From Petroclostridium xylanilyticum (GTDB lineage: Bacteria > Bacillota > Clostridia > SK-Y3): a DNA stretch of 64,000 bases. The position numbers were made by a program, and so were the translations under genes. The number at the start of each line of letters is the position of its first letter. Within the stretch, counting starts at the first letter, position 1. The stretch covers positions 186,001-250,000 of the forward strand of contig NZ_NPML01000018.1 of the NCBI RefSeq assembly GCF_002252565.1, in the 5' to 3' direction. Under the pieces are notes generated by a model that saw only the letters and a program-made list of their open reading frames with translations, was not told the origin of the DNA and made no database searches. Positions 45,425 to 53,360 of the stretch are shown here, piece by piece.

Positions 45425-46699
45425 ATGATGAGTTTTCAATACTATGTAAAGCAAAACCTGTTAAAGCCAGTCCACATGTTTAAATCTTTGAAAGGAAATG
45501 CAAGAGGAGCTGCCATTTATGAACCTTTATGGGCTATCCCTTTTCAAATGTTTAACTTTTATGCATCTTTATATATGCTTGCATTAGGGCTGAGCGAAAA
45601 GCAAGTAGGGCTAGTAAGTTCCATCTATATCATCTCCCAAATTATTTGGTCATTTTTAGGTGGAGCTATTACCGACAAATTGGGAAGAAAAAGAACTACA
45701 CTGATTTTTGATCTCATCGCCTGGCCTTTTGTTGCACTTATATGGACTTTTGCTTCTAATTTCTGGCTATTTGCCATTGCTGCGCTTCTTAACGGCCTAG
45801 GCAAAGTTGTATTTATTTCATGGAGCTGCCTTCTGGTAGAAGACTCCCCCCCTGAACAGAGAGTAAATATTTTTACGGTTATCAATATTATCGTGCTGTG
45901 TTCCGGTGTTTTTTCACCGGTTGCCGGCTTAATCGTAAATAGGTTTGGTATAATTAACGGAACGCGAATATTGTATATCTTTGCTGCCGTTTCTATGACA
46001 ATAATGATTTTGGGCCGGAATTCATTACTTACAGAGACTTCTATTGGCAGGATTATGCAAAAGGAAAGCAAGGGTTTTTCCTTTCAGCAGCTTATCTATG
46101 ATTTTATGTATACGGTAAGGTTTGTTAAGGGGCATTCTTCAACCCTCATTATTCTTGTTATTCAATCACTGGTGAATTTTCACCTTCTGCTTAAGCCTGT
46201 ATTTTATTCAGTATATCTTACTAACAATCTGCTTCTGGATAAATCGTTTATATCAATTGTCCCTGCTCTGTCATCTATCAGTATGCTTGTTATATTTTTA
46301 TTTGTCATTCCCATGGTTAAGGGCAACCGCGAAGCATTTTACTTGTGCATAGGCTTGCTGGTATGGACTGCAGGGGCCATTGCATTAGTGCTTGCCCCCG
46401 CTGCAAATATGGCAATTATCCTATCATCTGTTATAATTGATGGAATGGGGCTGGCGCTTACCCGTCCATTTCTGGATACACTCTGGGCTAATGTGGCAGG
46501 TGAAAAGGAAAGGGCTAAAGTCCTATCCTTCGGTAATACATTTATGTCTTTGATTTCCGCCCCCGCTGGGGTTGTGGCAGCTTTACTTTATGATTTCAAA
46601 CCGTCTGCACCATTTATTTTTTCTGTTATTCTTTTAGGAATCTGCCTGCTGCTTGCTGTGTTTTCCCTTAAGAAAACAATAGGTAGACAATTGCATTAA
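45425..46699 (+). CDS. Major facilitator superfamily transporter
   Basis: A 424-residue membrane protein with about twelve hydrophobic segments. The MFS loop 2-3 motif is 'GGAITDKLGRKRTTLIFDLIA' (about 80-100). GAGGT lies 4 nt before the first of two ATGs. No substrate signature; the general form matches drug/sugar efflux-type MFS proteins. It is divergent from pflB across 283 bp and followed by its own terminator. Confidence 0.9.
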   Translation: MMSFQYYVKQNLLKPVHMFKSLKGNARGAAIYEPLWAIPFQMFNFYASLYMLALGLSEKQVGLVSSIYIISQIIWSFLGGAITDKLGRKRTTLIFDLIAWPFVALIWTFASNFWLFAIAALLNGLGKVVFISWSCLLVEDSPPEQRVNIFTVINIIVLCSGVFSPVAGLIVNRFGIINGTRILYIFAAVSMTIMILGRNSLLTETSIGRIMQKESKGFSFQQLIYDFMYTVRFVKGHSSTLIILVIQSLVNFHLLLKPVFYSVYLTNNLLLDKSFISIVPALSSISMLVIFLFVIPMVKGNREAFYLCIGLLVWTAGAIALVLAPAANMAIILSSVIIDGMGLALTRPFLDTLWANVAGEKERAKVLSFGNTFMSLISAPAGVVAALLYDFKPSAPFIFSVILLGICLLLAVFSLKKTIGRQLH

Positions 46700-46701
46700 A
46701 A

Positions 46702-46733
46702 AACTGCATTAAGTATTGAAACTTAATGCAGTT
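46702..46733. terminator. Bidirectional terminator between MFS and fructokinase genes
   Basis: A 13-bp perfect stem AACTGCATTAAGT/ACTTAATGCAGTT with an ATTGAA loop, placed 3 bp after the MFS stop. A-rich before it, T-poor after it, so moderate strength. Confidence 0.65.
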
Positions 46734-46806
46734 ACTTTATAATTGAGTTGCAAAAAACATTTTAAAATATATGTATTTCTTTTAATTATTTTATTTATCT
46801 TACTTT

Positions 46807-47787
46807 TTATTTGCCATATCTCAGCTTCGGCACCTGTTTTCTGCACATATTAACTTCCTCTAAAGTAGGCATCGCAGGAATGGCTCCTTTTTTGGTTGCC
46901 GTTAAAGAACCTATGGCATTGGAAAAATCGATAATATCTTCAAATTCATCCTTGGGAAGCTGGCAAATATCTTCCAGTCTCTTCTCACTCAATCTATATA
47001 GTACCCCTCCCAGAAAGGAATCTCCAGCTCCTGTAGTGTCTACGACTTTTGTATCATAGGTATCCAATCTTCCGGTTCCGCCTTTATACCTGTAGAAGCA
47101 TCCTCTTGGGCCAAGTGTAACGAGAACTACTTTTACACCCATATCATAAAGCATTGCAGCCCCTTTGTCCATATCCTTTATACCGGTTATAAGTTCCAGC
47201 TCTTCTTCCGAGATTTTTAATATATCAGCATACTTTAAACCCACCTTCATGTTTTCTACTGCATCGCCGGCACTTTTCCACAGAGGCGGCCTAAAGTTTG
47301 GATCATAGGAGATAATTAGCCCATTCGCTTTTGCAAATTCTACTGCAGCCAGCGTCGCACTTCTTGAAGGTTCATCGGTCATTGAAATGGAACCGAAGTG
47401 AAATATTTTTGAGTTTTTAATAACATCATAGTCTATATCATCTTTGGTCAGCATCATATCTGCACCGGGTTTCCTATAAAAACTGAATGAACGGTCACCT
47501 TTTTCATCGAGATGGACAAAAGCAAGGGTAGTGTTGATTTCTTTGGAAAACTTCATTCCGGTTACATTTATACCGTTTTTTTTCAACACTTCTTTAAGGA
47601 AAATCCCAAACTGGTCTTCTCCCACCATCCCTAAAAATGCTGTGGATTTTCCCAGCTTTGATACGGCTGCCAGGACATTCGCCGGAGCCCCTCCGGGGTT
47701 CTTTTCAAACAACTCATTTCCTGCATTAGAGATACCTGCAGGAGTAAAATCAATGAGTAATTCTCCTAAAGCTACAACATCAAACAT
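46807..47787 (-). CDS. PfkB-family carbohydrate kinase, probable fructokinase
   Basis: The protein has 326 residues from MFDVVALGEL; I rejected the 38-codon upstream extension because GGAGGAAATGTA stands directly before this ATG. PfkB signatures: N-terminal 'GELLIDFTPAG...NPGGAPANVLAAVSKLG', C-terminal 'VDTTGAGDSFLGGVLYRLSEK' with the catalytic Asp. Closest in style to fructokinases (fructose to fructose-6-phosphate), but ribokinase-like specificities cannot be excluded. The nitroreductase gene lies 14 bp upstream, probably on the same transcript. Confidence 0.9.
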   Translation of the reverse strand: MFDVVALGELLIDFTPAGISNAGNELFEKNPGGAPANVLAAVSKLGKSTAFLGMVGEDQFGIFLKEVLKKNGINVTGMKFSKEINTTLAFVHLDEKGDRSFSFYRKPGADMMLTKDDIDYDVIKNSKIFHFGSISMTDEPSRSATLAAVEFAKANGLIISYDPNFRPPLWKSAGDAVENMKVGLKYADILKISEEELELITGIKDMDKGAAMLYDMGVKVVLVTLGPRGCFYRYKGGTGRLDTYDTKVVDTTGAGDSFLGGVLYRLSEKRLEDICQLPKDEFEDIIDFSNAIGSLTATKKGAIPAMPTLEEVNMCRKQVPKLRYGK

Positions 47788-47801
47788 TACATTTCCTCCT
47801 T

Positions 47802-48293
47802 TTAAAATTGTTCCCAATGCAGCACTGCCGACAGGTCCTTTTTTGCTGCATTGCTTTCCTGTTCGGCATACCCTATTGCTATCAAAGAAATGAGCTTGCA
47901 ACTTTCCGGTGCATTCAGATATTGCTCTATTTCTGCTGCATAGGGCTTTTTATGGCCTGCTATCCAACAGGAACCCAAGCCGTGTGCTTTGGCAGCAAGC
48001 AAAATATTCTGGGTTGCAGCAGATCCATCCTCCAATATGTATTTTGTATCTTCACAAAGTACTGCTACACATACCGGCGCCTGCGCAATAAATTTCCCGT
48101 TATCTGTGATGTCTGCGATGTGTTTTTTTCTTTCTTCATCGGTAATTACTACAAAATGCCATGGTTGAATATTTCTCGCCGTTGCTGCCAGACGTCCGCA
48201 GTCAATAATATCTTCAATAATCTCTTTGGGCACCGGCTTTGATAAATATTTTCGAACGCTTCGCCTTTCTTTTAAAACTTTTAATGCGTCCAC
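47802..48293 (-). CDS. Nitroreductase-family flavoprotein
   Basis: A 163-residue FMN-dependent oxidoreductase from a GTG with AGGAGG 7 nt upstream; the longer frame lacks a ribosome-binding site. Signatures: 'LKERRSVRKYLSKPVP', 'AATARNIQPWHFVVI', 'AATQNILLAAKAHGLGSCWI'. It acts as an NAD(P)H-dependent reductase of quinone- or nitro-type acceptors; the substrate is unknown. Precedes the sugar kinase by 14 bp. Confidence 0.9.
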   Translation of the reverse strand: MDALKVLKERRSVRKYLSKPVPKEIIEDIIDCGRLAATARNIQPWHFVVITDEERKKHIADITDNGKFIAQAPVCVAVLCEDTKYILEDGSAATQNILLAAKAHGLGSCWIAGHKKPYAAEIEQYLNAPESCKLISLIAIGYAEQESNAAKKDLSAVLHWEQF

Positions 48294-48432
48294 GTCAATA
48301 CCTCCTCTATTGTCACTTCGTAACCTATTATACCACATGTTAGTCCATTATACTAAACAAATATGAGAAAACTGCGAACTATAAACCACCAACATCAACT
48401 CAATCTTTATCTGTATCTTTATCTTACATTAA

Positions 48433-48891
48433 CTACGGTTGAATTGTAATTGCCTTATCCGAAACAACCTGTTCTCTATAAGTGTTTACCATTATTTTTC
48501 CGTTCACAACACGTTTGCTTTGATCATTCACGATATATTCACCTTCGAAGAAGGTATCATCGGCTGTGGTATCGCCAAGGGTGCCATCATTCCTTAGTAA
48601 AATTTCTCCCGGTTGGTTTGCAATCCTTGCAAATATCTCGGACATACCTATTTTAGGAGATAACTGTGGATCAAAATTTTCAACCTCAACCTTAATATGC
48701 ACCTTGTCTCCTTTTTTCAGCGGGTGCTCCGCATCATGGGTTACCGATTTAATTTTTATTTCGCCCGGCTGCATCCCTGGCGGAACTTTGCTTGCAGCTT
48801 TTTTAGCAGCCCCGCTGCATGCCGATAAAACTATAAACAATGTACAAGACATGGCCAATACTTTTACAAACCGGTTTAACATTTTCAACAA
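48433..48891 (-). CDS. Putative lipoprotein
   Basis: A 152-residue protein with a lipoprotein signal (hydrophobic core then 'VLSAC', Cys about residue 25). After an Ala/Lys-rich linker comes one beta-sandwich-like domain: 'IKIKSVTHDAEHPLKKGDKVHIKVEVENFD', then 'ILLRNDGTLGDTTADDTFFEGEYIV'. The Asp-rich 'GTLGDTTADDTF' stretch resembles calcium loops in bacterial Ig-like folds. No family recognised. Surface-exposed on the membrane. Confidence 0.8.
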   Translation of the reverse strand: MLKMLNRFVKVLAMSCTLFIVLSACSGAAKKAASKVPPGMQPGEIKIKSVTHDAEHPLKKGDKVHIKVEVENFDPQLSPKIGMSEIFARIANQPGEILLRNDGTLGDTTADDTFFEGEYIVNDQSKRVVNGKIMVNTYREQVVSDKAITIQP

Positions 48892-48989
48892 CCCCTTATG
48901 TAAGTGTTATTTAATACTATATTTAGACTATTCTACAACAAAAAAGTTCCATTAAAAAGATAAAGATACAGATATAGATTATTATTGTA

Positions 48990-49097
48990 CTATATGGTTC
49001 ACAGTTAACAGTTCTCAGTTCACAGTAGTAAACGATTTAATAGCTTTTACTGTGAACTTATTGACTTTATCTGCCATGTAAAATCATTATCAGTAAA
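48990..49097 (-). repeat. 110-bp interspersed repeat, copy A
   Basis: The reverse complement matches 58376-58496: both contain ACTGATAATGATTTTACATG, GCAGATAAAGT, GCTATTAAATCGTTTACTAC and end in AACTGTGAAC-TATATAG. They differ by two small indels in the GTTCACAGTTCAC-like runs. It fills most of the 261-bp gap between the lipoprotein and CmpB genes. Confidence 0.85.
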
Positions 49098-49152
49098 TAT
49101 ATAACAACTGCAACACAACCTTCAACATCATTCTAAATCTATATCTATATCT

Positions 49153-49572
49153 TTATCGAACTATCCAAGGATATTTCGATAGTATATCATGCAACTTTTC
49201 AAATAGTAATCCTGCTACAAACCATGCCGGTGCATAGTCCAGACGTATAAAGCCGTTTATCTGATATTTGGTACTTCCTGTATAATCCCATGGACATAAG
49301 CCTGCTATCCCCTTGATGGCCCAACCGGTTATATATTCTATTGCCCAGATTATTAATACCCAAATACACCCCCTTGCTATCCAGGGCATAAACCGGATTT
49401 TATCATGAATTGGTTCTAGCAGAACTGCTGAACCGTATATGGGAAACATCCATAGATAGGTTGTCCCTTGCAGACGAACATCACCACGAAACACAGAACC
49501 TAAGCCTGTCCAGAAAATTTCCATGGCCCATCCTATTATTCCGTAAATAAAAAATCGTACTATCATGAGCAT
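49153..49572 (-). CDS. CmpB-type (putative ABC-transporter type IV) membrane protein
   Basis: A 139-residue membrane protein: 'VRFFIYGIIGWAMEIFWTGLGS', 'YLWMFPIYGSAVLLEPIHDKIR', 'GCIWVLIIWAIEYITGWAIKGIAGLCPWDYTGSTKYQINGFIRLDYAPAWFVAGLLFE'. These match the ABC_trans_CmpB family, small proteins with four to five helices and a conserved 'E-Y-x-x-G' and 'W-D-Y'. Function is not established; no ATPase is adjacent. The start is close to the edge of its AT-rich leader. Stands alone. Confidence 0.82.
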   Translation of the reverse strand: MLMIVRFFIYGIIGWAMEIFWTGLGSVFRGDVRLQGTTYLWMFPIYGSAVLLEPIHDKIRFMPWIARGCIWVLIIWAIEYITGWAIKGIAGLCPWDYTGSTKYQINGFIRLDYAPAWFVAGLLFEKLHDILSKYPWIVR

Positions 49573-49623
49573 AGTTTGTGAGAAATTATACTTAATTATT
49601 CGATTTTTAATTTAAATAGCATA

Positions 49624-49648
49624 AAAACCGGGCACACTGCCCGGTTTT
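49624..49648 (-). terminator. Terminator of the dehydratase-activator operon
   Basis: AAAACCGGGCA, loop CAC, TGCCCGGTTTT: an 11-bp perfect stem followed by T on the minus strand, 18 bp after the activase stop. Confidence 0.88.
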
Positions 49649-49666
49649 ATTCATTTTTATCTTTCT

Positions 49667-50635
49667 TTATCCAACAAGGGAGTTCGCCCATTTACCGCAC
49701 TTGTCGCCCCACATGGCCACTGTCTTACCGTTTAAATCCACCTTGATTACTTCACAACTGTTGGCACAGCCACCACATTCGATACTTGTAGGGTTGAATT
49801 CAAAATCTGCCGCACCAAAGCCTCTGAATTTAGTGGTATCGCCTGTTTTCTTGATATGTTCCTTGGCAAGAATGGCAGCACCTATTGCCCCCATTACATT
49901 ATAGTGCTGGGGTATGATTATTTCACATCCAACTTCTTTTTCAAAAGCTGCCTTAATTCCCTTGTTTGCTGCTACACCGCCTTGAAAAACATAGGGGGGT
50001 TTAAGGTTCTTTCCTCTACCGAGATTGTTGATATAATTCCTTACTAATGCATCACATAGCCCCTTAATAATTTCAGCTTTTGAAAATCCGTATTGCTGTT
50101 TGGCAATCATATCTGATTCAGCAAATACAGTACACCTTCCCGCTATTCTTACATCTTTTTTAGCTGTGAGGGCAAGATCCCCGAATTCCTGAATTGGAAC
50201 TCCCAGCCGCTCAGCCTGGTGATCCAGGAAGGAACCGGTACCTGCTGCACAGACAGTATTCATGGAAAAGTCTACTACCATCTTGTCTTTGATAATAATG
50301 ATTTTTGAATCCTGACCTCCGATTTCGAAGATAGTACTTACGTCAGGATGAAAATGTACCGTTGCAGCGGCATGGGCTGTTATTTCATTTTTAATGATAT
50401 CTGCCCCTACCATGATACCCGCTAGCTGCCTGCCGCTTCCTGTTGTCCCTACACCAGCTACACAGTCAAAAGTACCATTGAGGCTTTCCTCCAGCAATTT
50501 TAACCCTTTCTTTACCGATTCCAGCGGCTGCCCGTTGGTACGTATGTATTCCTTGAAAACTACATTATAATTTTGGTCAATAGCTACAACATTGGTGCTT
50601 ACCGATCCCACATCTATTCCTATGTATATTTTCAT
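49667..50635 (-). CDS. 2-hydroxyacyl-CoA dehydratase activator-type ATPase (BadF/HgdC family)
   Basis: A 322-residue ASKHA-fold ATPase starting MKIYIGIDVGSVSTNVVAID. The phosphate loops and cluster Cys are visible: 'GVGTTGSGRQLAG', 'IFEIGGQDSKIIII', 'FSMNTVCAAGTGSFLDHQAERLG', 'RCTVFAESDMI', 'FQGGVAANKG'. In archerases two subunits share one [4Fe-4S] cluster and use ATP to pump an electron into a dehydratase. An extra C-terminal 'ECGGCANSCEV...GDKCGKW' adds four or five cysteines, perhaps another cluster. It is the last gene of a three-gene operon whose other two members resemble the dehydratase subunits. Confidence 0.9.
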   Translation of the reverse strand: MKIYIGIDVGSVSTNVVAIDQNYNVVFKEYIRTNGQPLESVKKGLKLLEESLNGTFDCVAGVGTTGSGRQLAGIMVGADIIKNEITAHAAATVHFHPDVSTIFEIGGQDSKIIIIKDKMVVDFSMNTVCAAGTGSFLDHQAERLGVPIQEFGDLALTAKKDVRIAGRCTVFAESDMIAKQQYGFSKAEIIKGLCDALVRNYINNLGRGKNLKPPYVFQGGVAANKGIKAAFEKEVGCEIIIPQHYNVMGAIGAAILAKEHIKKTGDTTKFRGFGAADFEFNPTSIECGGCANSCEVIKVDLNGKTVAMWGDKCGKWANSLVG

Positions 50636-50701
50636 AATATGCTCCACTCCCTGTTTTTATCACTAATAAGCATTTATACATTCTACAAATATAGTGCAAA
50701 A

Positions 50702-50777
50702 AAGTTCGGAGCTCGGAGTTCGGAGTTCGGAGAATTTTAACTTTTCACTATGAACTCCGAACTCCAAACTCCGAACT
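50702..50777. repeat. CGGAGTT-type tandem inverted repeat
   Basis: AGTTCGGAGCTCGGAGTTCG.. repeats a CGGAGTT word four times, then after about 20 nt returns as AACTCCGAACTCCAAACTCC. It can form a long hairpin between the activase start and the stop of its upstream neighbour. Possibly an mRNA processing or attenuation structure; no known family. Confidence 0.6.
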
Positions 50778-50780
50778 ATT

Positions 50781-51935
50781 TCATCCTGCCAACTCATGTT
50801 CCGTATATTCCGTAACCCAAGTATCTTCTTGCTCTTCTATTTCTTTTGTATTTTGTGCTTTCTTTTTATTGCGTACGAGATCTATAAAAGCTTCTATCCT
50901 GGTTTGGTTATTGGCCGTACCCATCTGTTCATCTAAAGAAAGAGACAGTATAGGCAGCTGCAGCTGTTTTGAAATGGCAGGTATAGCACTTTGGGTTACT
51001 AATTCCGGTAAACATCCAAAGGGCATAAGATGGATAATCGCATCAAAACCCCGTTCTTTAAAATCCACCATCCATCCTATATTTTCCATATCATGCCCGC
51101 CACAATTTATTTTTACAAATCTTCTCGCTTTTTTTATAACCTGATGAGCTTTACTGGCACCTATCAATCTCGGTTGGATATTATGGTTTACCCAGTTGGA
51201 GATGTATTGTACATTTTCTACTTCTATGCCTATGTTGTTCAGGGTCTGTTCAATATCCATATTTACTGAACTTTCCATAATTACATAGATTTCTCCAACG
51301 ATTCCTACTCTTATCCTTTCTCCTTCCGCAACTTTTCTTACCGGAACGTCGGCCAGCATTTGCCTTGCTTTTTTACTTATATTGTCAAGGTCTCTTTTCG
51401 TCCAGCAACCATCGTACATCTTTTGAATTTCAGCCCAGACACGGTTGAAGTCTCCTCTTTTCTGCTCATAAGCCCGCAGTATTTTAATTTTCTTTTCTAT
51501 TTCATCCATCTGGCAAATAATCTGATAACTAAACCAGATATCCTTAAGTAACTTTATAATAGATGCACCGTTTCTTACTCTGTTCAAATTTTTATAAAAT
51601 TCTCCAAAATCTCTGAACATGGAATCAAAAATTATTACTTCAACGTCGTATCCCATGCTTTTTAAGATTCGCTGATGAATCTCACCATAGAGGCCGGCTC
51701 TGCAAGGGCCATGCCCTCCGGATGAAATAATGACTTCTGCTCCTGCCTGTGCCGCTTCAATATATGTCCCCATCATTACCTTAAATGGAAAACAAATAAA
51801 TTCAGGACTATATTTTACCCCCAGGTCGATTGTCCTTTGAGTAGGCTTATGAGGCATAATCACTTCATGTCCAAGCAGTTCTAATACTTTTTTATATCCC
51901 GTAACACATCCCATATAGGGAAAAGAGATCTTCAT
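50781..51935 (-). CDS. DUF2229-type 2-hydroxyacyl-CoA-dehydratase-like protein (second subunit)
   Basis: A 384-residue protein starting MKISFPYMGCVTGYKKVLELLG, with the acyl-CoA dehydratase-like core 'YSPEFICFPFKVMMGTYIEAAQAGAEVIISSGGHGPCRAGLYGEI' (Cys in 'EFICFP' and 'GPCRAG') and 'HLMPFGCLPELVTQSA'. These cysteine positions match proteins that bind an Fe-S cluster in the HgdB/DUF2229 group. It overlaps the preceding gene by 4 bp (ATGA) and is followed by the activator ATPase. The substrate is unknown. Confidence 0.82.
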   Translation of the reverse strand: MKISFPYMGCVTGYKKVLELLGHEVIMPHKPTQRTIDLGVKYSPEFICFPFKVMMGTYIEAAQAGAEVIISSGGHGPCRAGLYGEIHQRILKSMGYDVEVIIFDSMFRDFGEFYKNLNRVRNGASIIKLLKDIWFSYQIICQMDEIEKKIKILRAYEQKRGDFNRVWAEIQKMYDGCWTKRDLDNISKKARQMLADVPVRKVAEGERIRVGIVGEIYVIMESSVNMDIEQTLNNIGIEVENVQYISNWVNHNIQPRLIGASKAHQVIKKARRFVKINCGGHDMENIGWMVDFKERGFDAIIHLMPFGCLPELVTQSAIPAISKQLQLPILSLSLDEQMGTANNQTRIEAFIDLVRNKKKAQNTKEIEEQEDTWVTEYTEHELAG

Positions 51936-52933
51936 GCAGGTTCTCCCCTTTGCTCTGCAAACTTTTTTCTTTTTATCATATCAACGAAAGCTTCAATCCT
52001 TGTCAAAAGATGGCTTTCTCCCGTGTGCTCGTCCACCCTCAGCGTCATAAAAGGCTTTTTGTAGTTTTCACTATCCAGCTCAATTAATTTACCCGCAATG
52101 GAATCCGGACCGCACCCAAAAGCTGTGACATGGATAAGGCCATCTACTTCAGGATTTCTCATCAGGTTAGCAGCGGTCCCATACACTTTATCGGTGAATG
52201 TCCAGTATAGCCTTTTTGATTTTTTCCCAAACCTGTTGGAAATTTCTTTTTCATCCATCATTTCGAAAGTAATAACTCTTACGTTCATCTGCCGCAGTTT
52301 TTTAATAATATCCATACTTACAAAAGAATCATAGATGTTATAGACATACCCCAGAACGCCTAAGGTAATTTCAGAATGTCGTTCTGATAAGATCTGCTCT
52401 TTGCTCACACCATGATTACACACCTGTTCCGCTTCTTCTATTGTAAGACCTTCCTTGCAACATTGCCTGAACTGCTGCCAGGAACGTGCTGCTGCAGCCA
52501 TTGCTTTTTTTAACTCTTTCTCCCTTATCTCGAGAATATCACAAAGCGGACGGTAGCTGCTCCATTCACAGGTATCTTCTTTTTTACCATTAATGTCCAG
52601 TGTTAATATTTTTTCTTTTGCCCCGTCAATCGTATAACTTACCAATTCCGGCAAACCTAGAAACTTTGGACAAAACCATTTTTTGGATTCTATACTTACA
52701 AAGCGGGGAACAAAAATATAGTCTACATCCTTGGACAGAAGGTTTATTACATGCCCGTTAAATATTTTTATCGGAAGACATATCTCAGGCACCGTCACTT
52801 TTATACCTTTTTGAATTAGTTCTTTAGAAGTGATATCAGATATGACTATTTCTGCACCTAACTGCTCAAATAAGCATTTCCATAAAGGATAGTAATAATA
52901 GTAAATTAATGCCCGCGGCAAACCTATCCTCAC
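51932..52933 (-). CDS. DUF2229-type 2-hydroxyacyl-CoA-dehydratase-like protein (first subunit)
   Basis: A 333-residue protein starting MRIGLPRALIYYYYYPLWKCLFEQLGAEI. 'TVPEICLPIKIFNGHVINLL' and 'HVTAFGCGPDSIAGKLIELDSE' carry the conserved cysteines of the DUF2229/HgdB-like group. First gene of the operon. In many clostridia homologs of all three proteins of this operon are fused into one very large protein; here they are separate, coupled by overlap. The role is unclear: it may be a reductive dehydratase or a double-cubane-cluster-type reductase. Confidence 0.82.
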   Translation of the reverse strand: MRIGLPRALIYYYYYPLWKCLFEQLGAEIVISDITSKELIQKGIKVTVPEICLPIKIFNGHVINLLSKDVDYIFVPRFVSIESKKWFCPKFLGLPELVSYTIDGAKEKILTLDINGKKEDTCEWSSYRPLCDILEIREKELKKAMAAAARSWQQFRQCCKEGLTIEEAEQVCNHGVSKEQILSERHSEITLGVLGYVYNIYDSFVSMDIIKKLRQMNVRVITFEMMDEKEISNRFGKKSKRLYWTFTDKVYGTAANLMRNPEVDGLIHVTAFGCGPDSIAGKLIELDSENYKKPFMTLRVDEHTGESHLLTRIEAFVDMIKRKKFAEQRGEPA

Positions 52934-53360
52934 AAAATCATCTCCCCATACTGTTGTTATGTAAATATTTTTTCAAATCGTGCAATAAATAAAATATACA
53001 GTCATTATGCCCCTTACTTCATTAAGATTTTTATTATTATGTTAAACTCGCTGTGCCAGTTTTAACATTTTACCAAGACCAAGATACCTTTTGCAATGCT
53101 GCTCACTGACACAACAAGGTATTTTCATATGGGAATCTTTATACGGACAAAGTTAAACTATTTATAATATATATAAATTAATTGCAAAATATTACTTATC
53201 AATCTTATCATTTTGATAAAAATTTGTGAATGTACGTTTTTACTAAATTATAAGCTTTTTATAGTCTTTTTATTGATTTTTAATGCCGCAGTTTATTACT
53301 CTTACGCGCTGTCGAATTTTCACGTTATTAGAAACTTTCTTCAATATCTCAATCTTGCTC
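52934..53360. other. 427-bp AT-rich gap with no assigned gene
   Basis: Between the dehydratase-like operon's upstream end and the stop of the SpeE-like gene. It contains a small TATCATTTTGATA stem near 53202 but no ribosome-binding site with a credible frame, and no repeat shared with the rest of the window. The plus-strand frame at 53213-53521 runs antisense into the SpeE-like gene and is not convincing. The dehydratase operon promoter is probably here. Confidence 0.6.

Noticed and set aside
47788-47901. 38-residue N-terminal extension of the fructokinase
   Set aside because: It overlaps the end of the nitroreductase gene in another frame, and a GGAGG stands directly before the internal ATG that begins the conserved PfkB fold.
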